Positions 31,570-39,706 of a DNA stretch of 64,000 nucleotides are shown here, piece after piece; the stretch's first letter is position 1, and each line of letters starts with the position of its first letter. The notes under the pieces were generated by a model. The model was not told where the DNA came from. It made no database searches and saw only the letters and a program-made list of their open reading frames with translations. The position numbers were made by a program, and so were the translations under genes. The stretch comes from Deltaproteobacteria bacterium (GTDB lineage Bacteria; Myxococcota; JADLHZ01): positions 1-64,000 of the forward strand of contig JADLHZ010000091.1 in assembly GCA_020848545.1 (NCBI GenBank), read 5' to 3'.

Positions 31570-34122
31570 CTACTCGCCGCCCGGCAGCTCCATCGGGCGA
31601 TCGTACGAGCACGCGTGCTCTTCGACAACGCGCATCGCGAAGGCGCGGAGCGCGCTGACGTCACGGTCGCGGGCTCCTTGGGTCACTTCCAAGAGGGTGC
31701 TCGCGACCTTCAAGCCCGGCTCGGCCGGCTGCGCCCAGTCGTCGTCGTAGCGGTAGTCGCAGGCGATGAGCAGCGCGCGCCACGCCGCGTACGCGCGGGG
31801 ATCGGCAGCGACGGCTTGCGCGGCGCTCACCTGCGCGGTCCGCGTGTCGCCGTTGTCGAGGGCCGCGAACGCTTCTTCGGCGGCGGGCTCGACGGGCGGG
31901 TCCACGCCAGACGACGGCGGCAGGTTCTCGAGCGCGAGCAACTGAGAGACGACGGCCGCGTCGCGATCGTCGGGGACGAGGCGCTGCCAGCGGCCGAGCG
32001 CGATGAGATCGCCGGTCTTCAGCGCCAAGCGGCGCATCGCGCGTGGCTCTTCTTCGTCGAGCAGATCGCGCGCGCGCGCTTCGTCACCGTAGTGCTGCGC
32101 TCTTACCTGCGGGAGCTCGGCGAAGTACGCGCCGGTGTGGCCGCCGATCTCGAGCTCGGCGTCGAACGCGCGATCGAAGGCGACGAGGAAGCGGCCGAGC
32201 GCGCCGCCGTCGACGTCAGCCGCCGGGCCAGCGGCGCGATCGATCGCCGAGAGCGCCGCGAGCAGCTCCGGGATCTCGACGTCGACGAAGCGCGCGCCGG
32301 CGAACGCTTCGTGGGCGATCGTGCGATACGCGAGGAGCAGCGGGTTCGGCCCTTTACGCGCCGCCGCGAGGTAGCGGCTGATCGCCTGCGTGGCCACGTA
32401 GAGCAGCGCCGGAGCCACGTCCGGGTTGTTCGGGTTCGGCACGCCCTGCTCGCTGGCGAAGCGCGTGACGAGCGCGTGCCACATCGACACCAAGCGATCA
32501 GCCTCGGTGAGGCTCGGCTGCGATTGCACGACGAAGAGGCGATCGAGCGTGACCGCGCGCTCGACCCCGATCGCTTCGCGCAAAGGATCGAGCCACGCCT
32601 CCGAGAACGGCAGCGCTTTCTGCACTGGCAGGCGCGCGCGCACGACTTTGCTCGCGGCCGCTGCCGGCAGCGCATCGGCGGCGTCGCGGGCGAAGCGGGC
32701 GGCGAGCCAGGTGGCGCCGCGGTGATCGGCGGCGAGGATCGCCTGCTCCCACGCGCCGAGCTCGAAGGTGGCGGCGATGCGCAGCGAGCGGCCCGCGTGG
32801 GTGTCGAGGCGGCCGAGCGGCGCCGCGGCGAGCGCAGCGTGCAACACCGTGAGGCCGGCGTCGAGATCGCCCGCCGCGAGCCGCGCCTCGGCGTAGTACA
32901 TGCGCGCGAGTGGATTTCTCTTCACGACGTCGGGCGCGCCTTCGAAGATCGCGGCGGCGGCGCGCAGGCGGCCGAGCGAGAGCAGCGCTTTTTGCCGCGC
33001 GATGAGATCGCTCGCGGTCGCGTCGAGCTGGCCTTGCGCCACGATCGCAAACTGCCCGCGCTGCGCTTCCAGGCGCACCGCGGCGCGCGCGCGTTCGGTG
33101 GCGTTCGCTTCGATGCCGAGCAAGCGCGCGTAGTCGTCGAGGCGGCCGCCCGCCTTGTGCGCGTCGGCGCGCAGCGTGTCGAACTGCGCGCGTAAGGTGC
33201 CGCGATCCTGCCCTGTGAGCTCGCCGGCAGCGGCGCTCTCGGCGATGACGGCGGCGCGCTCTTCAGCGTCGTGCCAGCGCTCGCCGTCGAAGCCCACGTC
33301 GGCGAGCAGGCCCATCGCGCCGACGTGCGCGCGCAGGTTGCTCGGCTGCAGGCGCACTGCGCGATCGTAGAGCTTCCACGCTTCGTCCATGCGCCCCGAC
33401 AGCTCGAGCTCCTGCGCGAGGCTGCAGAGCACGTAGGGATCGTCGGGCTCGCGCAGGAACTGGGTGGCCGCTTGTCGCCGGCCGGTTGCGGCGAGGGGCG
33501 CGTCGAAGACCGAGAGATCATCGCCGAAGAGCTCGCGCGCGTGCTCGGGCGTCGTGTTCCTGATGATCACCCGCGTCACGGCGCGCGCCGCGGGGCCGAG
33601 CTCACGGACGGCGCTCGCGCCCATGCCGGATTGGCAGACCAAGCGCGCGACGCGGGCGAGCGAGAGCAGCTGCGCCTCGTCCATCGTGTCGTCGAAGCGC
33701 GGCGCCTCGGGCAGCCCGTGGTTCATCAGCAAGCGCGCGACACACTCTTCGATGGCCCGCGGCAGCGGCAGATCGCGCGCGGTGTGCTCGGCGCGGCGCT
33801 CGTCGAGGGTGAGCTCGTGCAGCGTGACCGCGAGCGGCGCCTGCGTGAAGTCGATCTGAAACCACGCGATGGCGTCGCGCCGCGCGACGATGAAGCGTTC
33901 GGCGAGCCCCTCGTTGTCGACGACGTGCACGTAGGTGGCGAGCTCACCGTCCGGCGCCGCCGCCGGCAACGCCGCGGGATCCGTGACGCTGACGTCTTGG
34001 TGCTCGAGGAACGCCTCGTGGACGATCTCGAGCATGAGGTCGCAGATGTAGACCGCGTGCGGCCGGTCTGCTTCGGCCAACGTGAGGTCCGGGCACAGAA
34101 AGCTGAGACGGAGCGGGTTCAC
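31570..34122 (-). CDS. Large TPR/solenoid-repeat protein
   Basis: 850 residues from a GTG that overlaps the stop of the CoA-transferase beta gene (GTGA). No signal peptide or membrane helix, so cytoplasmic. The N-terminal ~230 residues form a distinct domain (LRLSFLCPDLTLAEADRPHA). From about 240 there are TPR-like helix pairs, the clearest being YVLCSLAQELELSGRMDEAW and KLYDRAVRLQPSNLRAHVG; further Ala-rich helical repeats run to the end. It probably scaffolds other proteins. The coupling to CoA-transferase genes is unusual and could be chance. Confidence 0.7.
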   Translation of the reverse strand: MNPLRLSFLCPDLTLAEADRPHAVYICDLMLEIVHEAFLEHQDVSVTDPAALPAAAPDGELATYVHVVDNEGLAERFIVARRDAIAWFQIDFTQAPLAVTLHELTLDERRAEHTARDLPLPRAIEECVARLLMNHGLPEAPRFDDTMDEAQLLSLARVARLVCQSGMGASAVRELGPAARAVTRVIIRNTTPEHARELFGDDLSVFDAPLAATGRRQAATQFLREPDDPYVLCSLAQELELSGRMDEAWKLYDRAVRLQPSNLRAHVGAMGLLADVGFDGERWHDAEERAAVIAESAAAGELTGQDRGTLRAQFDTLRADAHKAGGRLDDYARLLGIEANATERARAAVRLEAQRGQFAIVAQGQLDATASDLIARQKALLSLGRLRAAAAIFEGAPDVVKRNPLARMYYAEARLAAGDLDAGLTVLHAALAAAPLGRLDTHAGRSLRIAATFELGAWEQAILAADHRGATWLAARFARDAADALPAAAASKVVRARLPVQKALPFSEAWLDPLREAIGVERAVTLDRLFVVQSQPSLTEADRLVSMWHALVTRFASEQGVPNPNNPDVAPALLYVATQAISRYLAAARKGPNPLLLAYRTIAHEAFAGARFVDVEIPELLAALSAIDRAAGPAADVDGGALGRFLVAFDRAFDAELEIGGHTGAYFAELPQVRAQHYGDEARARDLLDEEEPRAMRRLALKTGDLIALGRWQRLVPDDRDAAVVSQLLALENLPPSSGVDPPVEPAAEEAFAALDNGDTRTAQVSAAQAVAADPRAYAAWRALLIACDYRYDDDWAQPAEPGLKVASTLLEVTQGARDRDVSALRAFAMRVVEEHACSYDRPMELPGGE

Positions 34123-34880
34123 TTCAAGTAGAGCCCTTCGGGATCGAGCTTCTCTCGCAGCAGGCGCAAGACGTCAGGGCCGGGCGTCTCGGTGGTCGTC
34201 GGCTTTTCGGCGAAGCGCAACGAGAACCCGCAGGCCGCTTGCACTTGCTCGCGCGTGACGCCGGGATAAAGCTCCGTGACGATCATCTCGCCGCCGTCGA
34301 AGTCCATCACGCAGAGATCGGTGATCACTTTGGTCGGCCCGCCGCCCGGATGCCCGAGCTCTTGGCGGGTCTTTCCGTGCAGCTTGTGGCCTGGGCTCGT
34401 GATGTAGTCGCAGGTCTCGACGAAGGTGCGCTTCGACATGCGCATCACGACGAGCAGGCGCTTCGAGTGCACGGCGATCTCGCAGGCGCCGCCGCTGCCG
34501 GGCAAGCGCACCTTCGGGTTCGAATAGGAGCCGATCACCGTGGTGTTGATGTTGCCGTAGCGATCGATCTGCGCGCCGCCCAAGAAGCCGACCTCGATGA
34601 GCCCGCGCTGCAGGTACATTTGAAAGATGTCGGCCTGGCTGACGACGGCGAGCGAGTCGGTGACGAGCGCCGGATCGCCGATCGACACGGGCAGGCGCTC
34701 CGGGATGCAGCCGACCGCGCCGGACTCGTAGATCATGAAGAGCGACGGAGCGTGCGTGGCGCGCGCGAGGTTGCACGCGAGGTTCGGCAGGCCGATGCCG
34801 ACGAAGACGACGTCGTCGTCGTGCAATTCTTTGGCGGCGCGGTGGGCCATGCGCTCGGAAGGCGTCGGTTCAGTAGCCAT
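34119..34880 (-). CDS. CoA-transferase beta subunit (family I, GctB/IpdB-like)
   Basis: 253 residues. DDVVFVGIGLPNLACNLARA and SLFMIYESGAVGCIPERLPV fit the beta subunit of family I CoA-transferases; the Glu in YESG is at the position of the catalytic glutamate that forms the CoA thioester. It starts with ATG at 34880, overlapping the alpha gene by 11 bases, so both subunits are made together. Candidate substrates include glutaconate- or 3-oxoacid-type CoA esters and steroid-ring fragments (IpdAB); the sequence does not decide between them. Confidence 0.85.
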   Translation of the reverse strand: MATEPTPSERMAHRAAKELHDDDVVFVGIGLPNLACNLARATHAPSLFMIYESGAVGCIPERLPVSIGDPALVTDSLAVVSQADIFQMYLQRGLIEVGFLGGAQIDRYGNINTTVIGSYSNPKVRLPGSGGACEIAVHSKRLLVVMRMSKRTFVETCDYITSPGHKLHGKTRQELGHPGGGPTKVITDLCVMDFDGGEMIVTELYPGVTREQVQAACGFSLRFAEKPTTTETPGPDVLRLLREKLDPEGLYLK

Positions 34881-35781
34881 AATCGACTCCTTCCGACATG
34901 CGCGGCTTCGCCTTCAGCTTCGCGAGCACGCCCGCGTCCATCTTCTGCTTGTACTCGGCGCGGCCCTTCACGCCGTAGACGAATTCCTCGAGGTACGCTT
35001 GGTACTTCGCCTCGTCGCGCGAGATGTCCTCCCAGGCGACGTAAAAGTCGTTGTCGCGGTCGTAGTAGCCTTGCACGTAGCTCGGGTGCGCGCCGAAGGG
35101 CTCGTGCACCACATGGCGCACGATGATCCCCGGCACGATCGTGCGGTTCGGATCGCGGCGAATGACCTGCGTGTCGACGATCTCTTCGGCGACGACGATC
35201 ACCTTCTTCGCCGCGAACGCGGATTCCTTTTGCGATCCATAGAGGCCCCAGACCTGCGCGTTGCCTTCGCGATCGGCGCGCTGGCAGTGGATGACGGCGA
35301 CGTCAGGCCGCAGCGCCGGCACCGTGGCGATCGTCTCGCCGGTGTATGGACACGCGATGAACTTGATGGCCTCGTTGGTCTTGGCGATGTCGCAGCCATT
35401 GTAGTTCTTGAGCGGCCAAAACGGCAGCCCGGCGGCGCCCGCCAAGAAGCGGCTGAGCAGGCCGAAGTGAGAATACTCTTCGATCGCCAAGCGATCCTTG
35501 GCGGAGGACTCGGTGCGCCGGCGCATTGCGTGCAAGCTGCCGACGCCGGGATTGCCTGCCCACGAGAAGACGAGCTTCTTCGCGCAGCCGGCGGCGATCA
35601 TTTGATCGTAGACGAGGTCCGGCGTCAGGCGCACGAGGGTCAGATCTTGACGGCGCTGGCGGATGATCTCGTGGCCAGCGGCGAAGCAGATGAGGTGCGT
35701 GAAGCCGTCGATGACGACGCTCTCGCCGTCTTTGACGGTGTCGGCGATCGCCTCCTTCATGGATCTCAGCTTGTCGGCCAC
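34870..35781 (-). CDS. CoA-transferase alpha subunit (family I, GctA/IpdA-like)
   Basis: 303 residues from a GTG at 35781 with AAGGAG six bases upstream; the frame is open much further but upstream lies another gene's antisense. KDGESVVIDGFTHLICFAAG at the N-terminus replaces the usual glycine-rich GGF motif of alpha subunits; KKLVFSWAGNPGVGSLHAMR and DPNRTIVPGIIVRHVVHEPF are typical of the GctA/IpdA branch. It acts as a heteromer with the beta subunit from the next gene, in acyl-CoA metabolism. Confidence 0.85.
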   Translation of the reverse strand: MADKLRSMKEAIADTVKDGESVVIDGFTHLICFAAGHEIIRQRRQDLTLVRLTPDLVYDQMIAAGCAKKLVFSWAGNPGVGSLHAMRRRTESSAKDRLAIEEYSHFGLLSRFLAGAAGLPFWPLKNYNGCDIAKTNEAIKFIACPYTGETIATVPALRPDVAVIHCQRADREGNAQVWGLYGSQKESAFAAKKVIVVAEEIVDTQVIRRDPNRTIVPGIIVRHVVHEPFGAHPSYVQGYYDRDNDFYVAWEDISRDEAKYQAYLEEFVYGVKGRAEYKQKMDAGVLAKLKAKPRMSEGVDYGY

Positions 35782-35846
35782 GGGTGCTCCTTCGAGAAAG
35801 CGGAGCATCCTAGAAGTCCCGACCGAGGGCAAGTCGACGGCGTCCC

Positions 35847-36584
35847 TCAGGCCGCCACGTTCTTCTCCGGCTCGCCCGGCAGGCAGATGATCCACATCGC
35901 TTGGCCGGCCTTCACGTCCTCGACCGTCGTGGACGTGCCGACGACTTCGCCGCGCAGGCCCGGGAACTTGTAGCGCACGCGCTTCACCGGCTGGCGGTTC
36001 ATGCGCATCGACGTGCCTTCGACGCTGATGACCTCGGCGCGCACCGCGCTGCCGTGCACGTAGATCGCGCGGACGCGCAGCGTGCGTAGGACGCCGAAGC
36101 CGGCGACCACCGCGCCGACGAGCGCGAAGCCGACCGGGATCAGGATGAACGGCCCGAAGAACGACGCCCGTTCGCCTTTGATGCGCGACAGCGCTGGGCT
36201 CTCCGGAACGTACTCGATCGTGATCGGCATTTCGGCGGTCGCGCGCTGGACGAGGAGCACGTCGGTCGTGCCGGTCCTGCCTTCGTGCTGTGCGCCGCGC
36301 TCGTCGCTGAAGGTGTAGCGGATCTCGCGCACGTACTCGCCGTTGATGCGGCTGCTGGTCATCGTCACGCCGGTCGGCGTCGCCTGCGCCGTGACGCCGC
36401 GATCGTCGAGGATCATGTCGTTCCAGAATGGGCCGCCGACGATCGTGAAGATCACGGAGATGAACAAGCCGACCGCGAGCCAGATGCCGCCGAAGAGCAA
36501 GGTGAAGACGGCGAAGAAGGGCAGCGATCGCCAACGAAACGGGCGCGGCGCCGGCGGTGGTTCGATCGACGTGTCCATGTGCAT
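35847..36584 (-). CDS. DUF3592-like membrane protein
   Basis: 245 residues from ATG at 36584; the longer ORF start is rejected because the upstream part is Arg-rich and lies over the divergent gap. Two membrane helices (about residues 22-48, PFFAVFTLLFGGIWLAVGLF, and about 143-165, FFGPFILIPVGFALVGAVVA) flank a periplasmic beta-rich domain with YTFSDERGAQHEGR and ITIEYVPESPALSRIKGE, the DUF3592 pattern. A second beta domain follows (RAEVISVEGTSMRMNRQPVK). Function unknown. Confidence 0.75.
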   Translation of the reverse strand: MHMDTSIEPPPAPRPFRWRSLPFFAVFTLLFGGIWLAVGLFISVIFTIVGGPFWNDMILDDRGVTAQATPTGVTMTSSRINGEYVREIRYTFSDERGAQHEGRTGTTDVLLVQRATAEMPITIEYVPESPALSRIKGERASFFGPFILIPVGFALVGAVVAGFGVLRTLRVRAIYVHGSAVRAEVISVEGTSMRMNRQPVKRVRYKFPGLRGEVVGTSTTVEDVKAGQAMWIICLPGEPEKNVAA

Positions 36585-36663
36585 GTGCTGACGATCGCGC
36601 CGATCGTGCCGTCGATCAAGATCGCTTGGCGGCGGCCTCCGTTTTGCTCTATGGCGCCGGTTC

Positions 36664-37323
36664 ATGCGTGCACCTCTTCTTCTCGTTGTCCTCGCCGCTT
36701 GCTCACCCACCGTTCAAGGCAAGGCGCTCACGCTCAGCGGCAGTCCGCGGCGCGTGGCGGTCGCCGGGGCCGTCAAGGACGCGTACACCCAAGGCGTCGA
36801 GCACGCGCTGATGTCGCTCGCGCAAGGCAAGCTCACCTTGCTCTCGCGCAACGAACAAACGGCGCTCGGCCAAGAGAAAGAGCTGCAATACTCGGGCGAC
36901 TTCTCCGACGAAGCGATGGTCGGCCTCGGCAAGCAGCTCGGCGCCGAGCTCTTGTTCGTGGTGAAGGACGAGACGCGCAAGACCGAGCGGCCGGCGCAAG
37001 CGAACGTCGAGGACTGCGACTTCAAGTACGGCGACGGCTCCTTCGATGACGACGCCAAGAAGCGCAGCAACGCCGAGTCGCGCAAGCAGTGCGAAGCCCG
37101 GAACAAGGACGAGCGTGACCGCGCGGCGAAGCTGCCGCCGCAGGTGTTCTACAACTATCGCTCGAACGTGCGCGTCGTCGACGTGGCCACCGGCGAAATC
37201 CTCGCGTTCGGCGACGCCGACGTCGGTGACGGGCAAGCGGGCATGACGTGCGTGTATCCATGCACGAAGGACAAAGCGGCCGAGCTCGCGGTCAAAGCGA
37301 TCTTGGGCATCACCGAGAAATAG
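36664..37323 (+). CDS. Hypothetical lipoprotein with CsgG/FlgO-like fold
   Basis: 219 residues. Lipoprotein signal LLLVVLAAC gives Cys 13. The body has GSPRRVAVAGAVKDAYTQGV, then LSRNEQTALGQEKELQYSG, VGLGKQLGAELLFVVKDETR and NVRVVDVATGEILAFGDADV, the order of elements found in LpoB/FlgO/CsgG-type periplasmic domains (assembly-factor family). Four Cys lie in the middle and C-terminal part. It is divergent from the DUF3592-like gene and 76 bases upstream of the tonB-like gene. Confidence 0.6.
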   Translation: MRAPLLLVVLAACSPTVQGKALTLSGSPRRVAVAGAVKDAYTQGVEHALMSLAQGKLTLLSRNEQTALGQEKELQYSGDFSDEAMVGLGKQLGAELLFVVKDETRKTERPAQANVEDCDFKYGDGSFDDDAKKRSNAESRKQCEARNKDERDRAAKLPPQVFYNYRSNVRVVDVATGEILAFGDADVGDGQAGMTCVYPCTKDKAAELAVKAILGITEK

Positions 37324-37399
37324 CCGCCGAAATCTAGACAGCGACTAGAAGCGTCACACCTTTACGACGCGCCGCATTCTTGCTAGCCGCCGCCCCGCT
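37324..37399 (+). promoter_or_regulatory. Gap upstream of the TonB system
   Basis: 76 A+T-richer bases between the lipoprotein gene and the TTG start of the tonB-like gene. It contains CTAGACAGCGACTAG, an imperfect inverted repeat at about 37334-37348, and is the likely promoter for the tonB-exbB-exbD-exbD-receptor run. No Fur-like box is evident. Confidence 0.3.
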
Positions 37400-38131
37400 T
37401 TGTTCGAATCGATACGCCAGACGGACACTCTGGGCAGGGCGAAGAAGCGCTCTTTGCACCTGATGGTGTCCCTCGCCGCTCATGGCGCGCTGATCGCGGG
37501 CGGGGTCGGATTCTCGGTCTGGGCGGCCAAGCACGCCGACGACAAAGCAGTGAAGCTGACGTTCTTTGCGCCGCCGCCGCCCCCGCCTCCGCCTGCGGGT
37601 GGTGGCGCTAAGACCAAGAAAACGCCGAAGAAAACCGAGATCAAGCCGAAGAAGACCGAGCTGATTCAGCCCAAAGAGATCCCGAAAGAGACGCCGAAGG
37701 AAGAGCCGAAGCACAAAGAAGAAGACGAGAACCCCAAAGGGCAAGAGGGTGGGGTGAAGGGTGGCGTCGAAGGCGGGGTCGTGGGCGGGACCATCGGCGG
37801 CACGGTCGGCGGGACGCTCGGCGGCGAGCTCGGCGGCAAGCTCAGCTACGAGCGCCTGTCTCGCGCGCCGAAGCGGACGCAGGGCGATCAACAACCGAAC
37901 ATCCCCCCGAGCCTTTCTCCGGCGCTGCGCGGAACCAAGGGCCTCATTTATATGAAGTTCCGCATCCGCGCCGACGGCAGCGTCGACAGCGTCGAGATCA
38001 TCAAGTCGACGATGCCGCTGCTCGACGACCTGATGAAGAAGCACGTCATGAATTGGAAGTTCGAGCCCACGATCAACAACGGGCGCGCCGTGCCCGTCGA
38101 GTTCTCGCAGCCGTTTAGTTTCGCATTCTGA
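37400..38131 (+). CDS. tonB: TonB-like energy-transducing protein
   Basis: 243 residues, probable TTG start at 37400. One N-terminal membrane helix (HLMVSLAAHGALIAGGVGF) carries the His typical of TonB anchors. Next come a run of eight prolines, a Lys/Glu/Pro-rich rod (about 70-115), a Gly-rich repeat of GG-x-x units (about 116-148) and a C-terminal TonB domain (YMKFRIRADGSVDSVEIIKS, NWKFEPTINNGRAVPVEF). It spans the periplasm to open TonB-dependent receptors. ExbB- and ExbD-like genes follow at once. The last codons and stop are part of a 14-base tandem repeat. Confidence 0.88.
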   Translation: MFESIRQTDTLGRAKKRSLHLMVSLAAHGALIAGGVGFSVWAAKHADDKAVKLTFFAPPPPPPPPAGGGAKTKKTPKKTEIKPKKTELIQPKEIPKETPKEEPKHKEEDENPKGQEGGVKGGVEGGVVGGTIGGTVGGTLGGELGGKLSYERLSRAPKRTQGDQQPNIPPSLSPALRGTKGLIYMKFRIRADGSVDSVEIIKSTMPLLDDLMKKHVMNWKFEPTINNGRAVPVEFSQPFSFAF

Positions 38132-38158
38132 GTTTCGCATTCTGAGTTTCGCAGTCTG
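38117..38158. repeat. 14-base tandem repeat over the tonB stop codon
   Basis: AGTTTCGCATTCTG occurs three times in tandem (38117-38130, 38131-38144, 38145-38158; the last differs at one base). The first copy encodes the final Ser-Phe-Ala-Phe and its TGA, so the C-terminal codons and the stop are present three times. Confidence 0.95.
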
Positions 38159-38171
38159 AAGGAGAGTCGTC

Positions 38172-38855
38172 ATGACGATAGCCGTACTTTGGGCCTCCAT
38201 GGGCTTCTTGGCCAAAGCGGTGGTGATCACGCTGGCCGTCCTCTCGATCTATTCGATCGGCGTGATGGTCGAGCGCTTCATCGCGATCCGAAAAGCGCGC
38301 CAGCAGTCGGTGGCGTACGCCGAGCGCCTCGCGCCCTTGCTCGAGAGCGAAGAAGACGACGACGCCATCGCCGCCGCCGAGTCGTTGAAGCAGGGCTACC
38401 TGCCGCGCGTGCTCGCCGCTGGCTTGAAGGAATATCAGATCCTCGCCGCGCAGCCGCACCGCTCGCAGGACGAGGTCTTGCAACTCACCGAGAAGGCCCT
38501 CGAGCGCAACGCGCAGCGCGTGCTCGCCGACTTGAAGCGTGGCCTCGGCGGCCTCGCGACGATCGGCTCGTCGGCGCCGTTCATCGGTCTCTTCGGCACC
38601 GTCGTCGGCATCATCAACGCCTTCGAACAAATGGCGGCGAAGGGCTCGGGCGGTCTCGCCACGGTGTCGGCCGGTATTTCAGAGGCGCTCGTGACGACCG
38701 CGTTCGGTCTCATCGTCGCGATTCCGGCGGTCGCCGCGTTCAACTACTTCACCGGCACGCTCGAAGCGATCACCGTCGACATCGCCGAAGCCGGCGGTGA
38801 GGTCATCGGCCACCTGGCGCGCCGCGAGAGCACGTCCGCGAGAGAAGCGGCCTAA
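38172..38855 (+). CDS. exbB: ExbB/TolQ-type proton-channel protein
   Basis: 227 residues, ATG preceded by AAGGAG. Three membrane helices: about 8-30, about 130-155 (GLATIGSSAPFIGLFGTVVG) and about 165-195. The TM2-TM3 region with GTVVGIINAFEQM and SAGISEALVTTAFGLIVAIP is the diagnostic MotA/TolQ/ExbB domain. It forms the inner-membrane channel with the ExbD proteins and powers the TonB-like protein. The long cytoplasmic loop (about 31-129) is typical of ExbB. Confidence 0.93.
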   Translation: MTIAVLWASMGFLAKAVVITLAVLSIYSIGVMVERFIAIRKARQQSVAYAERLAPLLESEEDDDAIAAAESLKQGYLPRVLAAGLKEYQILAAQPHRSQDEVLQLTEKALERNAQRVLADLKRGLGGLATIGSSAPFIGLFGTVVGIINAFEQMAAKGSGGLATVSAGISEALVTTAFGLIVAIPAVAAFNYFTGTLEAITVDIAEAGGEVIGHLARRESTSAREAA

Positions 38856-38857
38856 CC

Positions 38858-39271
38858 GTGGGCATGGGGACTTCCAGCGGCGGCGGGATGAAGAGTGACA
38901 TCAACGTCACTCCGCTCGTCGACGTCGTGCTCGTGTTGCTCATCATCTTCATGGTGGTGACGCCCGAGCTCCAACGCGGCAAGGAAGTCGCGCTGCCGAA
39001 GGCCGACGCCGCCAAGCGCCGGGAAGACGGCGGCGATCCGCTCGTCGTCAGCATCGAGAAGAGCGGCAAGGTCTACATCGAGCAGGATCCGGTGAGCAAA
39101 GATGCGCTCGCCGACGCGATCAAGAACGCACCCGGACGCGCGGTGTTGATCAAAGGCGACTCCGGTCTCCGCTACGGCGACGTGAAGGGTATCATCGCGA
39201 CGATCAGAAACGCGGGCGCCGCTGGCGTCTCGCTCGCCGCCGAAGCGCCAGAAGGCGGGGCGAAGCCATGA
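38858..39271 (+). CDS. exbD: ExbD/TolR-type protein, first copy
   Basis: 137 residues from a GTG at 38858, 2 bases after exbB. The single membrane helix SDINVTPLVDVVLVLLIIFM carries the essential Asp (in PLVDVVLVLL) of the ExbD proton pathway, followed by a periplasmic alpha/beta domain (VLIKGDSGLRYGDVKGIIAT). It overlaps the second exbD by four bases. Two different ExbD proteins per ExbB is a common arrangement in Myxococcota and Bacteroidota TonB systems. Confidence 0.93.
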   Translation: MGMGTSSGGGMKSDINVTPLVDVVLVLLIIFMVVTPELQRGKEVALPKADAAKRREDGGDPLVVSIEKSGKVYIEQDPVSKDALADAIKNAPGRAVLIKGDSGLRYGDVKGIIATIRNAGAAGVSLAAEAPEGGAKP

Positions 39272-39681
39272 ACGTCGACAAGCTCAAGTCGAGCGTGCGC
39301 AGCGAGATCAACGTGACGCCGCTCGTCGACGTCGTGCTCGTGCTCCTCATCATCTTCATGGTGGTGACGCCGCTGCTCGAGAAAGAGCTCAACGTGCGCG
39401 TGCCGGAGCTCGAGACCGAGCCGACGCCGCCCGAGGATCTGCCGCAGGACAACGTGGTCGTGCAGCTGCAAAACGGCCGCCTCTACGTCAACCAGCAAGA
39501 GCTGCCCAAAGAGGCGCTGCTCGACCGCGTGACGCAAATGAACGCCGCGCGCAAAGACAAGATCGTTTTTTTCGACGCCGAGGACGTCGCGCTGTATGGC
39601 GACGCCGTCTGGGTGCTCGACACGTTGAAGCGTGCCGGCACCGAGACCATCGGCATGATGCTGCCCGAGCCGCCGCGATGA
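39268..39681 (+). CDS. ExbD/TolR-type protein, second copy
   Basis: 137 residues. The membrane helix EINVTPLVDVVLVLLIIFMV again keeps the channel Asp. The periplasmic part differs from the first copy (ELNVRVPELETEPTPPEDLP, then VALYGDAVWVLDTLKRAGTE), so the two are likely non-redundant and may form a hetero-dimer inside the ExbB pentamer. It overlaps the first copy by four bases and ends 25 bases before the receptor gene. Confidence 0.92.
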   Translation: MNVDKLKSSVRSEINVTPLVDVVLVLLIIFMVVTPLLEKELNVRVPELETEPTPPEDLPQDNVVVQLQNGRLYVNQQELPKEALLDRVTQMNAARKDKIVFFDAEDVALYGDAVWVLDTLKRAGTETIGMMLPEPPR

Positions 39682-39706
39682 TCCGTGGACAAGAGAGGGA
39701 CCTGGA

